The notes under the pieces are model-generated. The model ran no database searches. It saw nothing but the letters and a program-made list of their open reading frames with translations, and was not told where the DNA came from. This document shows, piece by piece, positions 1 to 9,095 of a stretch of 64,000 nucleotides of DNA. Each line of letters opens with the position of its first letter. Position 1 is the stretch's first letter. The stretch is from contig SCEJ01000002.1 in assembly GCA_004102785.1 (NCBI GenBank), positions 98,046 to 162,045 of the forward strand. Direction: 5' to 3'. A program made the translations under genes and the position numbers. Source of the stretch: Muribaculaceae bacterium Isolate-013 (NCI) (lineage in GTDB: Bacteria; Bacteroidota; Bacteroidia; Bacteroidales; Muribaculaceae).

Positions 1-918
1 GAGCGAGTCCATCATGAACGAAGAGGGGTCGCCCGAGCCGTTGGCCATGTAGTCCTGCCACGAGGCGAAGCCGCTCAGAGGCACACCGATGAAATTCACA
101 AGGTCGTTGCCGGCAAAAGCCATGGCCAGCGCGAAAGTTCCGATGAGCACGACCACCTTCAGCACATTCACACCCAGGGCGTGGAGTAACTGCATCAGGA
201 GCGTGAACACCGCCAGGCAGCAGCCGAGTATCAGAAGCGTATTATCCTGTATCCATCCCTTTATCTCCGGAGTCATCCAGACCATATCCTTAACCCCTTT
301 GAGCAGAAGGAAATATATTATGGCAGTAGTGGCGATTCCGCCGAAGATACCGATTTTCCATTTCAGGCGGCTGCGGTACTCGAATGTGAATATCGAACGC
401 GCCAGGAACTGCACCACCGTGCCGAACACAAACGCTATGGCCACCGACAGGAATATACCCAGAATCACCGACAGCGCCTTGCCGGTGTTGAGCAGCTCGG
501 AGACTCCCAGCGCCCCGGGGTCGCCCCACATCTTGATCAGCGCTATCACAAACGCGGCTCCAAGCAGCTCGAAAACCATCGACACTGTGGTCGAAGTAGG
601 CATCCCCAGCGAATTGAACACGTCAAGGAGGATGATGTCGGTCACCATCACCGCCATGAAAATACATATCAGGTCGTAGAACGAGAAATGCTCCGGCCGG
701 AAAATGCCGTGGCGGGCGATATCCATCATGCCATTGCTCATAGCCGCTCCCGCAAACACACCCACGGCGGCTATGAGGACCACCGTGCGGAAGCGCGCCG
801 CCTTCGAGCCAATTGCCGACGTAAGAAAATTGACAGCATCATTGCTCACACCCACCGACAGGTCAAACACCGCCAGGATGAAGAGGAAGATGACAATACA
901 TAGAAATAATATATCCAT
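1..918 (-). CDS. PiT-family inorganic phosphate transporter (partial, 3' end outside window)
   Basis: Integral membrane permease expected to import phosphate coupled to a cation. The reverse strand is open from an ATG at 918 to the window edge (306 codons). A hydrophobic first helix is followed by the PiT signature SNDAVNF at residues 25-31. The second half of the internal duplication carries GNDLVNFIGVP near residue 270. A conserved MPTSTTVS segment lies between them. The two ND-containing repeats are the family hallmark. The C-terminus is missing because the gene runs off the window. Nothing nearby suggests an operon partner; the upstream 420 bp separates it from the divergent amylase gene. 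Confidence 0.88.
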   Translation of the reverse strand, partial: MDILFLCIVIFLFILAVFDLSVGVSNDAVNFLTSAIGSKAARFRTVVLIAAVGVFAGAAMSNGMMDIARHGIFRPEHFSFYDLICIFMAVMVTDIILLDVFNSLGMPTSTTVSMVFELLGAAFVIALIKMWGDPGALGVSELLNTGKALSVILGIFLSVAIAFVFGTVVQFLARSIFTFEYRSRLKWKIGIFGGIATTAIIYFLLLKGVKDMVWMTPEIKGWIQDNTLLILGCCLAVFTLLMQLLHALGVNVLKVVVLIGTFALAMAFAGNDLVNFIGVPLSGFASWQDYMANGSGDPSSFMMDSL

Positions 919-1047
919 AAAGACAGAAGTTTTTTACGTTGCAAATTTCATCCCTTTATATTTCAAAAATGTTTCCGGAATGATAATAGTTCGTTAAGCA
1001 CCCTGGTTTCCGCGATTTTTTTCAGGGCAGCCAAAACGACCGCACAA
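919..1047. other. Intergenic leader between pit and the MITE
   Basis: This is the divergent upstream region of the phosphate transporter. I see no open frame with coding character and no clear promoter box. It ends at the first copy of a 9-bp target-site repeat (1048-1056). Confidence 0.4.
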
Positions 1048-1056
1048 CGTATCTGT
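1048..1056. repeat. Target-site duplication, left copy
   Basis: CGTATCTGT, identical to 1235-1243, directly flanks the 18-bp inverted repeat of the MITE. Confidence 0.8.
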
Positions 1057-1234
1057 CACGGCTCTTTCATTTAACTTTGATGCTATAATGCGCCACTGTT
1101 AATCAGGTAGTTATATGTAGCAGTTACGCAATGGCTGTATTAATCTCATTTTGGATAAAAGGGTTAATGGCTTTTAACTAACTATCAGTCATACACTTTG
1201 AAAATTCCAAGCATTTTTAAATGAAAGAGCCGTG
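1057..1234. mobile_element. MITE-like element, 178 bp
   Basis: The ends are a perfect 18-bp inverted repeat: CACGGCTCTTTCATTTAA at 1057-1074 and its reverse complement at 1217-1234. Immediately outside lie identical 9-bp direct repeats CGTATCTGT at 1048-1056 and 1235-1243, as expected of a target duplication. The interior has no credible ORF, so any movement would need a transposase supplied in trans. A 9-bp duplication with TIRs near 18 bp fits several IS families, and I do not assign one. The right junction touches the -33 box of the amylase promoter. Confidence 0.82.
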
Positions 1235-1243
1235 CGTATCTGT
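1235..1243. repeat. Target-site duplication, right copy
   Basis: CGTATCTGT, identical to 1048-1056. Its last base is the first T of the TTG -33 box of the amylase promoter. Confidence 0.8.
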
Positions 1244-1273
1244 TGCATAATACGGCAATAATACCTACCTTTG
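1243..1273 (+). promoter_or_regulatory. Bacteroidales promoter of the amylase gene
   Basis: The -33 box TTG (1243-1245) and -7 box TACCTTTG (1266-1273) are separated by 20 nt, matching the Bacteroidetes primary-sigma consensus. It lies downstream of the longest possible TTG start of the amylase frame, so translation must begin later, at 1339. Confidence 0.75.
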
Positions 1274-1338
1274 CCGCAAAATCTAAAATACTATTTCAGA
1301 GTTCACTTTTTATCCTTACTTACATTCACATTTCTACC

Positions 1339-3993
1339 ATGAATTTTTTCAAGCATGCGCTCTGCGGCGCAGTCATGGCCTCTTCGGCAATGGCATCGGT
1401 ATCGGCGGCTACTTTTGTGGGCGACCGCACCGACTTCCGCGACGAAACCATCTATTTCGCCATGACAACCCGTTTCTACGACGGTGACCACAGCAACAAC
1501 GTCTACTGCTGGGACGGCGAGAAGAACATCAACGACCCCGAATGGCGAGGCGACTTCAAAGGTCTTATCGACAAACTCGACTACATCAAGGCGCTCGGTT
1601 TCACTGCCGTGTGGATTACTCCCGTGGTAGAGAACGCCTCCGGCCTCGACTACCACGGCTATCACGCCATCGACTTCTCCAAGATCGACCACCGCTATGT
1701 GGCGAAGGACGCCGACGCCGCAGGCGCCGAGACTGCTTTCCAGGAACTTATCGACGAAGTGCACAAGCGCGGCATGAAGCTGATACTCGACATTGTGCTG
1801 CAGCATACCGGCAACTTCGGCGAGTCCAACATCTGCCCGATGTTTGACAAAGACTACACCAAGAACCTGGCCGACATCAACGCCTCGATGATTCCCCGCA
1901 CCGTAAGCAACGGCGGCGTGCTCCCCGACAACTATCTCTCCCTGCAGGCGGCAGCACAGTACGGCACACGCCTGGCGCTGATGAAAAACTCCGACTTCAC
2001 CAACCACGACATACACAACTACTTCCACCACAAGGCGTGGTTCGACTGGGACGACCCCTCGCGCTGGTGGGGGCAGATTGCCGGCGACTGCGTAGACCTC
2101 AACACCGAGAACCCCGCCGTGACAAACTACCTGGTGGAATGCTACTCGCGCTTCATCAAAATGGGTGTCGACGGTTTCCGTATCGACACCGCCGGCCATA
2201 TACCCCGTCTGTCGTTCAACAAGATGTTCCTCCCGCAGTTCATCGCCGCCGCCGAATCGGCCGAGGCAAAGGCCAAACGCGGCAACACACCCTTCTTCAT
2301 GTACGGCGAGGTGTGCGCCCGCTCGACGGAAGTTATCTACCGCGGCCAGAACTATAACTGCTCACCCTGCTACTACACCTGGAAGGAATCAAAAGACTAT
2401 GCCTGGGACATGGATGCCTCCTCATGGGATGACGTGGTGGCCATACCCACCGAAACAGAGGGCTCGCAGGACTTCTTCACCGTCAGCGGCCACACCAACT
2501 GGGAGTCAGTGCTCAAATCAGGCACCGACGACCTGGGCCACGCCGCCTCCATACTGCGCAGGAGCACAAACCACCAGCTCAACGGCAACAGCTACCACAC
2601 CCCCGACTACACCGACTTCTCCGGCCTCAACGTGATTGACTTCGCAATGCACTGGAACTTCAACTCCGCCGCCGGAGCCTACGGAGTGCGCTCGGAGGAC
2701 TACCTCTACAACGACGCCACCTACAACGTGGTCTACGTTGACTCGCACGACTATGCCCCCGACAGCAACTACCGCTTCACCGGCACACAGGACACCTGGG
2801 CCGAAAACCTCTCGCTGATGTTCACCTTCCGAGGCATACCCTGTATATATTACGGCTCGGAAGTAGAGTTCCAGAAAGGGAAGGATATTGACAAAGGTGC
2901 CGTGATTGCACTCAAGGACAGCGGCCGCGCATACTTCGGCGGATATCTCGAAGGCGATGTGACAGTCAACGACTTCGCCGACTACACCGGAGCCACTGGC
3001 AACCTGGCCTCAACCCTCTCCTACCCCCTGGCGCGCCACATTCAGCGCCTCAACAAAATCCGCGCCGCCGTGCCCGCCCTCCGCAAAGGGCAGTACAGCA
3101 ACGAAGGCTGCTCCGGCAAAATGGCCTTCAAACGTCGCTACACCGACAGCAAGACCGACTCCTACGTGCTGGTCACCATCTCCGGCAGCGCCACATTCAC
3201 CGGAGTGCTCAACGGCCGCTACGTCGATGCCGTGACCGGCGATGTCAAGACCGTGACCGACGGCACTCTCACCGCCGACTGCTCCGGCAAAGGCAACATC
3301 CGCGTCTATGTGCTCGACACCGACAAGACTCCGGCTCCCGGCAAAGTCGGCGAGGACGGCAAATATATCTTCGCGACAGAATCCGTTGACCAGCCCTGGA
3401 CCGAATGGCCCGACGAGACAATGCCGGCCGAGACCTGGACCGAGAGACCCAACGGCTCCGGCGGCGGCAATATCACCGAGCCCTCCGACCCCACCGAGCC
3501 CACCATTGCCGAAGGGGAGCAGGCCGTATTCTTCGAGGCCGACAACGGCTGGAGCGGCGTGCAGGCCTACACCTGGCATGACGGCGTGGAATTCGGCGGC
3601 AAATGGCCCGGCTCGGCCATGACCTACCTCGGCAACAATATCTACAAGTGGACCTACACCGGCACAGCCACTATCCCCGACGGCACAGCCGGCCTTATCT
3701 TCAACTCCGGCGGCGCACAGACCGCCGACTGGACATGGCGCAACGGCGGCTACTACACCTCGGCCGGATACCAGCGCACAATCCCCTTCTCCGCTCTCAA
3801 CGAGGTTTCGGCCGGAGGATTCAAGGTGAGCGTAAGCAACGGACAGCTCCACATCGAGGCTCCCGCCGACTGCACCGTCACCGTATCGCGTATTGACGGC
3901 GTGACCTTCAGCATCAGCCTCCGCGGCGGCGACAACACCGTGGACCTCCCTGCAGGCTTCTATATCGTTGCCGGCAAGAAGGTGATTCTCTGA
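1339..3993 (+). CDS. Secreted GH13 alpha-amylase with C-terminal starch-binding module
   Basis: Predicted to hydrolyse alpha-1,4-glucans outside the cytoplasm. It has 884 residues from the ATG at 1339, chosen because the promoter lies inside the longer frame and because a signal peptide (residues 1-22, hydrophobic, ending SVSAA) follows this start. GH13 motifs occur in order: DIVLQH (region I), GVDGFRID with nucleophile D283, FMYGEV with acid/base E324, and VDSHD with H470-D471. A Pro/Glu-rich linker (near 700-735) precedes a CBM26-like domain with the WPGSAM and NGGYYT motifs. The tail ending GFYIVAGKKVIL resembles Bacteroidetes C-terminal sorting tails. No susCD genes are adjacent, so it appears monocistronic and ends at a strong terminator. 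Confidence 0.92.
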   Translation: MNFFKHALCGAVMASSAMASVSAATFVGDRTDFRDETIYFAMTTRFYDGDHSNNVYCWDGEKNINDPEWRGDFKGLIDKLDYIKALGFTAVWITPVVENASGLDYHGYHAIDFSKIDHRYVAKDADAAGAETAFQELIDEVHKRGMKLILDIVLQHTGNFGESNICPMFDKDYTKNLADINASMIPRTVSNGGVLPDNYLSLQAAAQYGTRLALMKNSDFTNHDIHNYFHHKAWFDWDDPSRWWGQIAGDCVDLNTENPAVTNYLVECYSRFIKMGVDGFRIDTAGHIPRLSFNKMFLPQFIAAAESAEAKAKRGNTPFFMYGEVCARSTEVIYRGQNYNCSPCYYTWKESKDYAWDMDASSWDDVVAIPTETEGSQDFFTVSGHTNWESVLKSGTDDLGHAASILRRSTNHQLNGNSYHTPDYTDFSGLNVIDFAMHWNFNSAAGAYGVRSEDYLYNDATYNVVYVDSHDYAPDSNYRFTGTQDTWAENLSLMFTFRGIPCIYYGSEVEFQKGKDIDKGAVIALKDSGRAYFGGYLEGDVTVNDFADYTGATGNLASTLSYPLARHIQRLNKIRAAVPALRKGQYSNEGCSGKMAFKRRYTDSKTDSYVLVTISGSATFTGVLNGRYVDAVTGDVKTVTDGTLTADCSGKGNIRVYVLDTDKTPAPGKVGEDGKYIFATESVDQPWTEWPDETMPAETWTERPNGSGGGNITEPSDPTEPTIAEGEQAVFFEADNGWSGVQAYTWHDGVEFGGKWPGSAMTYLGNNIYKWTYTGTATIPDGTAGLIFNSGGAQTADWTWRNGGYYTSAGYQRTIPFSALNEVSAGGFKVSVSNGQLHIEAPADCTVTVSRIDGVTFSISLRGGDNTVDLPAGFYIVAGKKVIL

Positions 3994-4012
3994 CACAACC
4001 CGACACAGTCAT

Positions 4013-4050
4013 AAAGCTAAAGCCCGGCCGATCGGCCGGGCTTTAGCTTT
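4013..4050. terminator. Bidirectional terminator between the amylase gene and asnS
   Basis: A 38-nt perfect palindrome with half AAAGCTAAAGCCCGGCCGA lies between two convergent genes. The A- and T-rich flanks let it work on both strands. Confidence 0.9.
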
Positions 4051-4134
4051 ATTTGTAAGGAATCCGAGAGGCGTATCTGAAGCGAAGGAAAATCCGCCTC
4101 CGGCAATTCTGACCACACCCTCTGCGGCAATGAA

Positions 4135-5526
4135 TCAGAATTCAGCCGACTTGGGTGTGCGGGGGAAGGGAATAACGTCGCGGATGTTGGTCATACCCGT
4201 CACGAAGAGCACCAGGCGCTCGAAGCCAAGGCCGAAGCCCGAATGAGGCACAGTGCCGAAGCGGCGAGTGTCGAGATACCACCACATATCCTTCATCGGA
4301 ATGTCAAGCTCCTCGATGCGCGTCATCAGCTTTTCGTAGCTCTCCTCACGCTCCGAGCCGCCGATAATCTCGCCGATAGCCGGGAAAAGCACGTCCATGG
4401 CGCGCACAGTGCGGCCGTCGTCGTTCTGCTTCATGTAGAAGGCCTTGATTTCCTTGGGGTAGCCGGTGAGGATTACCGGACGCTTGAAATGCTTCTCCAC
4501 CAGGAAGCGCTCATGCTCGCTCTGGAGGTCCACACCCCACTTCACGGGGAACTCGAACTTCTGGCCCGATTTCTCGAGGATTTCGATACCCTCGGTATAT
4601 GTGAGGCGCACGAACTGCTCTTTCACCACATGCTCCAGGCGCTCGATGAGCCCCTTGTCGTAATGCTCGGCGAGGAACTCGATGTCGTCGCGGCAGTTTT
4701 CGAGAGCGTATGATATGCAGTACTTGAGGAAATCCTCGGCCAGGTCCATGTTCTCGTCGATGTCGATGAAAGCCACTTCCGGCTCAATCATCCAGAATTC
4801 CGCCAGATGGCGCGGAGTGTTGGAGTTCTCGGCGCGGAAGGTGGGGCCGAAAGTATAGATTGCACCCAGGGCTGTGGCACCCAGCTCACCCTCGAGCTGA
4901 CCGCTGACGGTGAGCGCCGTGGGCTTGCCGAAGAAGTCGGCCGAGTAGTCGACCGCACCGTCGGGGAGCTTCTCGATATTCTTCAGGTCCATTGTAGTGA
5001 CCTGGAACATCGCTCCGGCGCCCTCGCAGTCGCTGCCGGTGATAAGCGGAGTGTTGAGATAATAGAATCCGCGCTCCTGGAAATAGCGATGGATGGCATA
5101 GGCCAGGGTGGAGCGCACACGGAGCACCGCTCCGAATGTGTTGGTGCGCGGACGCAGGTGGGCTATCTCGCGGAGGAACTCCAGCGTATGCCCCTTTTTC
5201 TGCAGCGGGTAAGTCTCGGGGTCGGCAGTGCCGTAGACCTCAAGAGTACGGGCCTGCACCTCCACGGTCTGCCCTTTGCCCTGGCTCTCGACCAGGATGC
5301 CGTTGACACACAGCGCCGAGCCGGTGGTGACAGCCTTGAGCTGCTCGTCGGAGAACTGCTGCATGTCGAACACAATCTGCAGGTTGCGTATAGTGGAGCC
5401 GTCGTTGAGAGCTACGAACTGCACATATTTGTTACCGCGGCGGGTGCGTACCCAGCCTTTTATGCAGACCTCCTTGCCCAGCAGCGAGGCATCTTTGAGA
5501 AGGTCGACTATTTTAGTACGTTTCAT
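4135..5526 (-). CDS. asnS: Asparaginyl-tRNA synthetase
   Basis: Class IIb aminoacyl-tRNA synthetase that charges tRNA-Asn in the cytoplasm. At 463 residues it is the normal family length. The N-terminal OB-fold anticodon domain (about residues 18-105) contains [14 protein letters not shown]. Class II motif 2 is seen as [16 protein letters not shown] (230-245), and motif 3 as [12 protein letters not shown] near 430. The asparagine-specific GSDCEGAG segment near residue 164 supports AsnS over AspS. It starts at ATG 5526 and lies 209 bp downstream of the rluB-like gene on the same strand. Confidence 0.96.
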   Translation of the reverse strand: MKRTKIVDLLKDASLLGKEVCIKGWVRTRRGNKYVQFVALNDGSTIRNLQIVFDMQQFSDEQLKAVTTGSALCVNGILVESQGKGQTVEVQARTLEVYGTADPETYPLQKKGHTLEFLREIAHLRPRTNTFGAVLRVRSTLAYAIHRYFQERGFYYLNTPLITGSDCEGAGAMFQVTTMDLKNIEKLPDGAVDYSADFFGKPTALTVSGQLEGELGATALGAIYTFGPTFRAENSNTPRHLAEFWMIEPEVAFIDIDENMDLAEDFLKYCISYALENCRDDIEFLAEHYDKGLIERLEHVVKEQFVRLTYTEGIEILEKSGQKFEFPVKWGVDLQSEHERFLVEKHFKRPVILTGYPKEIKAFYMKQNDDGRTVRAMDVLFPAIGEIIGGSEREESYEKLMTRIEELDIPMKDMWWYLDTRRFGTVPHSGFGLGFERLVLFVTGMTNIRDVIPFPRTPKSAEF

Positions 5527-5572
5527 TTATTGCGATTGGTGAGAAATCATGAGTTACCCCTTGGTTTATTGC

Positions 5573-5592
5573 GGTCGCGACAGGTCGCGACC
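5573..5592. repeat. Double GTCGCGAC palindrome
   Basis: Two copies of the 8-bp palindrome GTCGCGAC lie side by side, separated by one to two bases, between asnS and the rluB-like gene. The whole 20-nt unit is close to self-complementary, and GC-rich CCTACGGCGGG follows. It looks like a dispersed REP-type sequence, but I cannot count genome copies from this window. Confidence 0.5.
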
Positions 5593-5735
5593 CTACGGCG
5601 GGCAACGGAAAGAGCGTAACCAAAAAAATTTTTATTATCCCGGATGCGCTTTGGCCGGAAAAACGGAGGGAGCGTACATATAATTACGTGACCGGAAGTT
5701 TTACCGGCCAAATCGCGCCCGGGAGAATTAAAAAT

Positions 5736-7268
5736 TTACTCGAAGGAGCCCATTTTAAGGAAGTTGACCTCCTCCTGTGTGAGATAGCGCCAGCGGCCGC
5801 GGGGCAGGTTCTTCTTGGTGAGGCCGGCGAAGTACACGCGGTCGAGCTTGGTGACATGGTAGCCGAGCGACTCGAAGATGCGGCGCACGATGCGGTTGCG
5901 TCCCGAGTGGATTTCGATGCCGGCCTGGTTGCGGTCGGTCTCGGTGGCGTAGGAGATGGCGTCGGCGTGGATTTCGCCGTCCTCCAGCTCGATGCCGTCG
6001 GCGATGCGCTGCATATCCTCTTCGGCGATATCCTTGTCGGTCCATACGTGGTAGATTTTCTTCTTCACGTATTTGGGATGGGTGAGTTTCGAGGCCAGGT
6101 CGCCGTCGTTGGTGAGCAGCAGCACACCGGTGGTGTTGCGGTCAAGACGTCCTACGGGATAGATGCGCTCCTCGCAGGCGCCCTTTACGAGGTCAAGCAC
6201 GGTGGTGCGGCCGTTGGGGTCGTCGGAGGTAGTCACGCAGTCCTTGGGCTTGTTGAGCAGGATGTAGCACTTGCTTTCGAGAGCCACAGCCTTGTCGTTG
6301 AACTCAACGGTGTCGGCGTGCGAGATTTTGGTGCCGAGCTCGGTTACTACCTGGCCGTTGACCTTCACCAGACCCTGCTGGATGAATTCGTCGGCCTCGC
6401 GGCGCGAGCACAGGCCGGCATTGGCCATGAACTTGTTGAGACGGATCTGCTCGTTAGGATCGGGCAGCGGCATCTCGTATTCGATACGTTTGGGGCGCGG
6501 TGTGAAGGTTTTGCCCTGACGCACCGGTCCGCGGTTGTTGTTGTAGCGGTTGTTGCCGTAGCGGTTATTGTTGTTGTAGCCACCCTGGCGGTTATTGTTG
6601 TAGCCGCCCTGACGGTTGTTGTTGTAGCCGCCCTGGCGGTTGTTGCCGTAGCCGCCCTGCTGGCGGTTGTTGTTGTAGCCGCCCTGCTGGCGGTTGTTGC
6701 CGTAGCCGCCCTGCTGACGGTTGTTGTTGTAGCCACCCTGCTGACGGTTGTTGTTGTAGCCGCCCTGGCGGTTGTTGTTGTAACCGTAGTTGTTCTGGCG
6801 GGGCTGGTAGCCGCCCTGCTGGCGGTTGTTGTTGTAGCCGTAGTTGTTCTGGCGGGGCTGGTAGGTGCTGCCCTCTGCGGTGCTACCTTCGGCGGCCGAC
6901 GATGCAGCCTCTGCGCCTTCGGGACGCTGGTAACCTTCGGGGCGCTGGTAGTTGTTGGGGCGCTGGTAGTTGTTGGAACGCTGCTGGTAACCACCCTGGC
7001 GGTTGTTGTTGTAGCCGCCCTGACGGTTGTTGTAGCCGTAGTTGTTCTGGCGGGGCTGGTAGCCGCCCTGGCGGTTGTTGTTGTAACCGCCCTGACGGGG
7101 CTGATAGCCACCCTGGCCGTATCCGCCTGCGGCATCATTGCCCTCGGAATGCTGACCTGCGGCGTAAGAATTTTTCTCGTAATGGTTTTCGGCGCTCTGG
7201 GCGTCGCTGAGGCCGGGCATCGACTGGATGCGCGGACGCTTCGGTTTTTTAGCTTCGTTAGCTTCCAT
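5736..7268 (-). CDS. rluB: RluB/RsuA-family pseudouridine synthase with a long Asn/Gly/Arg-rich N-terminus
   Basis: Expected to isomerise a uridine in ribosomal RNA, most likely 23S. It has 510 residues. Residues 1 to about 265 are low complexity, dominated by tandem GGYNNNRQ, GGYQPRQ and NNYGYNN units. The enzyme proper starts at the S4 RNA-binding domain near residue 270 (RLNKFMANAGLCSRREAD). It continues into the catalytic domain with GRLDRNTTG, where D is the catalytic aspartate, near 374, and the conserved SGRNRIVRRIFE region. The closest E. coli enzymes are about 230-290 residues, so the extension nearly doubles the protein. Neighbours give no pathway clue. The exact rRNA target (RluB, RluE or RsuA type) is inferred, not proven. 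Confidence 0.9.
   Translation of the reverse strand: MEANEAKKPKRPRIQSMPGLSDAQSAENHYEKNSYAAGQHSEGNDAAGGYGQGGYQPRQGGYNNNRQGGYQPRQNNYGYNNRQGGYNNNRQGGYQQRSNNYQRPNNYQRPEGYQRPEGAEAASSAAEGSTAEGSTYQPRQNNYGYNNNRQQGGYQPRQNNYGYNNNRQGGYNNNRQQGGYNNNRQQGGYGNNRQQGGYNNNRQQGGYGNNRQGGYNNNRQGGYNNNRQGGYNNNNRYGNNRYNNNRGPVRQGKTFTPRPKRIEYEMPLPDPNEQIRLNKFMANAGLCSRREADEFIQQGLVKVNGQVVTELGTKISHADTVEFNDKAVALESKCYILLNKPKDCVTTSDDPNGRTTVLDLVKGACEERIYPVGRLDRNTTGVLLLTNDGDLASKLTHPKYVKKKIYHVWTDKDIAEEDMQRIADGIELEDGEIHADAISYATETDRNQAGIEIHSGRNRIVRRIFESLGYHVTKLDRVYFAGLTKKNLPRGRWRYLTQEEVNFLKMGSFE
6530..7120. repeat. Coding minisatellite in the rluB-like gene
   Basis: Near-tandem units of 21-27 nt encode GGYNNNRQ, GGYQPRQ and NNYGYN motifs on the reverse strand. 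Unit length and order vary but always keep the reading frame, so this is a protein-coding repeat array and not a CRISPR. Confidence 0.85.
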
Positions 7269-7510
7269 GATTCAAGTGTTTTAGAAACCAAGTGTCACCG
7301 GTGAAGCCTCGCGGCTTTTCATTCTTCGTAATTCCTAATTGACAGTTGGGTTAATGCTTTGGGTGAAAAAATTAGTTGAATTAAGTTGAAATTATTTGTT
7401 AAATAGTTGGGGCTTACTGATAACCAGCCGGTTAAATGGCTGAGGAATGTAAATGGCATACGGACTCCGCCGTCAGCAATCACATGCGTAGGCTGAAGCC
7501 CCCGGTTTTA
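7269..7510 (-). promoter_or_regulatory. Long 5' leader of the rluB-like mRNA
   Basis: About 240 nt lie between the predicted start site and the ATG. The leader is AT-rich in its middle and has one short hairpin (AAGCC-gcga-GGCTT) roughly 40 nt before the start codon. I recognise no riboswitch class in it and see no ORF. Confidence 0.35.
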
Positions 7511-7515
7511 AAACA

Positions 7516-7547
7516 CAAAAGTAACTACTTTTATCGGGTTTTTCAAA
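7516..7547 (-). promoter_or_regulatory. Promoter of the rluB-like gene
   Basis: Reading leftward, the -33 box TTTG (7544-7547) and the -7 box TACTTTTG (7516-7523) are 20 nt apart. The predicted transcript starts near 7510, leaving a leader of about 240 nt before the ATG at 7268. Confidence 0.6.
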
Positions 7548-7577
7548 TTTTTTTTTCACTTTGAGGCAAAAAATAGC

Positions 7578-7585
7578 TAACTTTG
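7578..7585 (+). promoter_or_regulatory. -7 box of the polyferredoxin promoter
   Basis: TAACTTTG matches the Bacteroidetes -7 consensus. It lies 8 nt before the ATG at 7594, so the mRNA leader would be only a few nucleotides. The -33 region is an oligo-T tract without a clear TTTG at the right distance. The box rules out the upstream TTG start at 7561. Confidence 0.6.
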
Positions 7586-7593
7586 CCTTCCTG

Positions 7594-9081
7594 ATGACAA
7601 CACCGGGCACATACAGAAAGCCGCGCAGGCCGCTGACGGCAGGCCGTGCGTTGCGCTACGGCCGCATCGCCGCGGCCGCGGCGATGCTTGTGGCCATGAC
7701 TGTCCTGCTCACCGCCTCGGCGGCATGGATTGTGCGTGCCCTCGACTGGACAGCGCGCATACAGATTGTGCCGCTGGCAATGTCGGGCGCCGTGGCGGCT
7801 CTGGTGGTGCAGGCTCTTGTAGCCCTGATATTCGGGAGGATATACTGCTCGGTGGTGTGCCCGCTGGGGGTGGCACAGGATGTTGCCGCACGGCTTCCGC
7901 GCATGGGTCGCCGCTCCACAGCGCGCCCCTGGCGCTACGCCGCGCCGCGCACTCCGCTGCGCCTGGCCCTGCTGGGACTTTGCGTGACGGCAGGATTATG
8001 CGCAATGCCGGCGGTGGTGTCGCTCCTCGATCCTTACAGCACCTACGCGCGCTTCGCCTCGCAATGGCTCCGGCCTGCCGTGCAGTGGGCCGGAGGCTCA
8101 GAGGTGGCCGCCGCCTCGGGGCTGGCCGCCGCCGTGTCGCTGGCGGTGATGGCGGCTGTGCTCGCCACAGCCTGGCGCGGAGGGCGCACGGTGTGCAATA
8201 CGGTGTGCCCCGCCGGCACCTTCCTGGGGCTTTTCTCCCGATATTCCCTGCTGCACTTCGACATCGACACCGATCAGTGTGTGAACTGCCGCAAATGCGA
8301 GCACGCCTGCAAAGGGCACTGCATCGACCTTGACGACCATGTGGTCGACGGCTCGCGGTGCGTGGTCTGCTTCGACTGCACGGCGGTATGCCCAGAGGGA
8401 GCCATATCCTACACCACACGGCGCAAACGCCTGGCCCTGCCGATGATGCAGAGGGTAGAGACCGGAGCCACCGCCTCCACCTCCGGACCGGTCAGGATTT
8501 CACGCCGCAAATTCATGGCCACCGGCCTGCTGCTGGCATCGGCGCCGGTTATCTTACGCGCGGAGAGCATACTTGACGCCGCCGATTCCGCTGCCGCCGG
8601 TGCCGACACCACGCCGATAGCGCCCCCCGGGCGGCGCACTCTCGGCGATTTCCACCGCAAGTGCACAGCCTGCGGCCTCTGCGTGAGCCACTGCCCCGGC
8701 ACGGTGCTCCGTCCCTCGACGAACGAATACGGCTGGCGCAACGCCATGCAGCCCCTGCTGGACTACGACCGCGGCCGGTGCCTCTACGACTGCACGCTCT
8801 GCACCGAGCTGTGCCCCACCGGTGCCCTCGAGCCGCTGACCGCAGAGGAGAAACATATCTTCATCATCGGCCACGCGCACGTCGACCCGCAGCTATGCGT
8901 GGGGTGCGGCGCATGCGCCGGGAGTTGCCCGCGCTCGGTGATAACGATGGCCGCCGCCCCGGGGCGCCGCCGTCCGCTGGCCACCGTGGCACACCAGGGA
9001 TGCATAGGCTGCGGCGCATGCCAGGACGTGTGCCCGATAGGGCCGGAGAAAGCCATACGCGTCAACGGCATCAAACCATAA
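7594..9081 (+). CDS. Membrane polyferredoxin: NapH-like half fused to a NapG-like half
   Basis: Probable electron-transfer protein of the inner membrane. It has 495 residues from the ATG at 7594. The first part has about four hydrophobic segments, CSVVCPLG and [10 protein letters not shown] loops, and two 4Fe-4S motifs ([25 protein letters not shown]). At about residue 303 there is a Tat-like sequence, [18 protein letters not shown]. The second part carries four more cysteine motifs, including [36 protein letters not shown] and [14 protein letters not shown]. In many bacteria these are separate NapH and NapG polypeptides. No nitrate reductase genes are nearby, so the redox partner is unknown. 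A 14-nt gap separates it from thyA. Confidence 0.85.
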   Translation: MTTPGTYRKPRRPLTAGRALRYGRIAAAAAMLVAMTVLLTASAAWIVRALDWTARIQIVPLAMSGAVAALVVQALVALIFGRIYCSVVCPLGVAQDVAARLPRMGRRSTARPWRYAAPRTPLRLALLGLCVTAGLCAMPAVVSLLDPYSTYARFASQWLRPAVQWAGGSEVAAASGLAAAVSLAVMAAVLATAWRGGRTVCNTVCPAGTFLGLFSRYSLLHFDIDTDQCVNCRKCEHACKGHCIDLDDHVVDGSRCVVCFDCTAVCPEGAISYTTRRKRLALPMMQRVETGATASTSGPVRISRRKFMATGLLLASAPVILRAESILDAADSAAAGADTTPIAPPGRRTLGDFHRKCTACGLCVSHCPGTVLRPSTNEYGWRNAMQPLLDYDRGRCLYDCTLCTELCPTGALEPLTAEEKHIFIIGHAHVDPQLCVGCGACAGSCPRSVITMAAAPGRRRPLATVAHQGCIGCGACQDVCPIGPEKAIRVNGIKP

Positions 9082-9095
9082 CAACCCACCGCACA

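Noticed and set aside
1303..2199. 298-codon leftward frame opposite the amylase gene, and similar long antisense frames at 3010-3996 and 4807-5619
   Set aside because: They lie opposite genes with clear family motifs in high-GC DNA, where such shadow frames are common. They show no domain of their own.
6530..7120. CRISPR-like array of short repeats
   Set aside because: Repeat units are 21-27 nt without constant spacers, keep a reading frame, and lie inside a conserved gene. No cas genes are near.
5688..7304. 538-codon rightward frame rich in Val and Ala across the repeat region
   Set aside because: It is the antisense of the Asn/Gly/Arg repeats of the rluB-like gene. The opposite strand encodes S4 and catalytic motifs, and the Val/Ala composition is the trivial complement of the repeats.
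7269..7510. Riboswitch in the rluB-like leader
   Set aside because: I could not match any known riboswitch core. Only one short hairpin is evident.
8661..9095. N-terminal extension of thymidylate synthase
   Set aside because: The upstream 145 codons are an out-of-frame reading of the polyferredoxin gene. The protein family begins at MKQYLDLL (9096).
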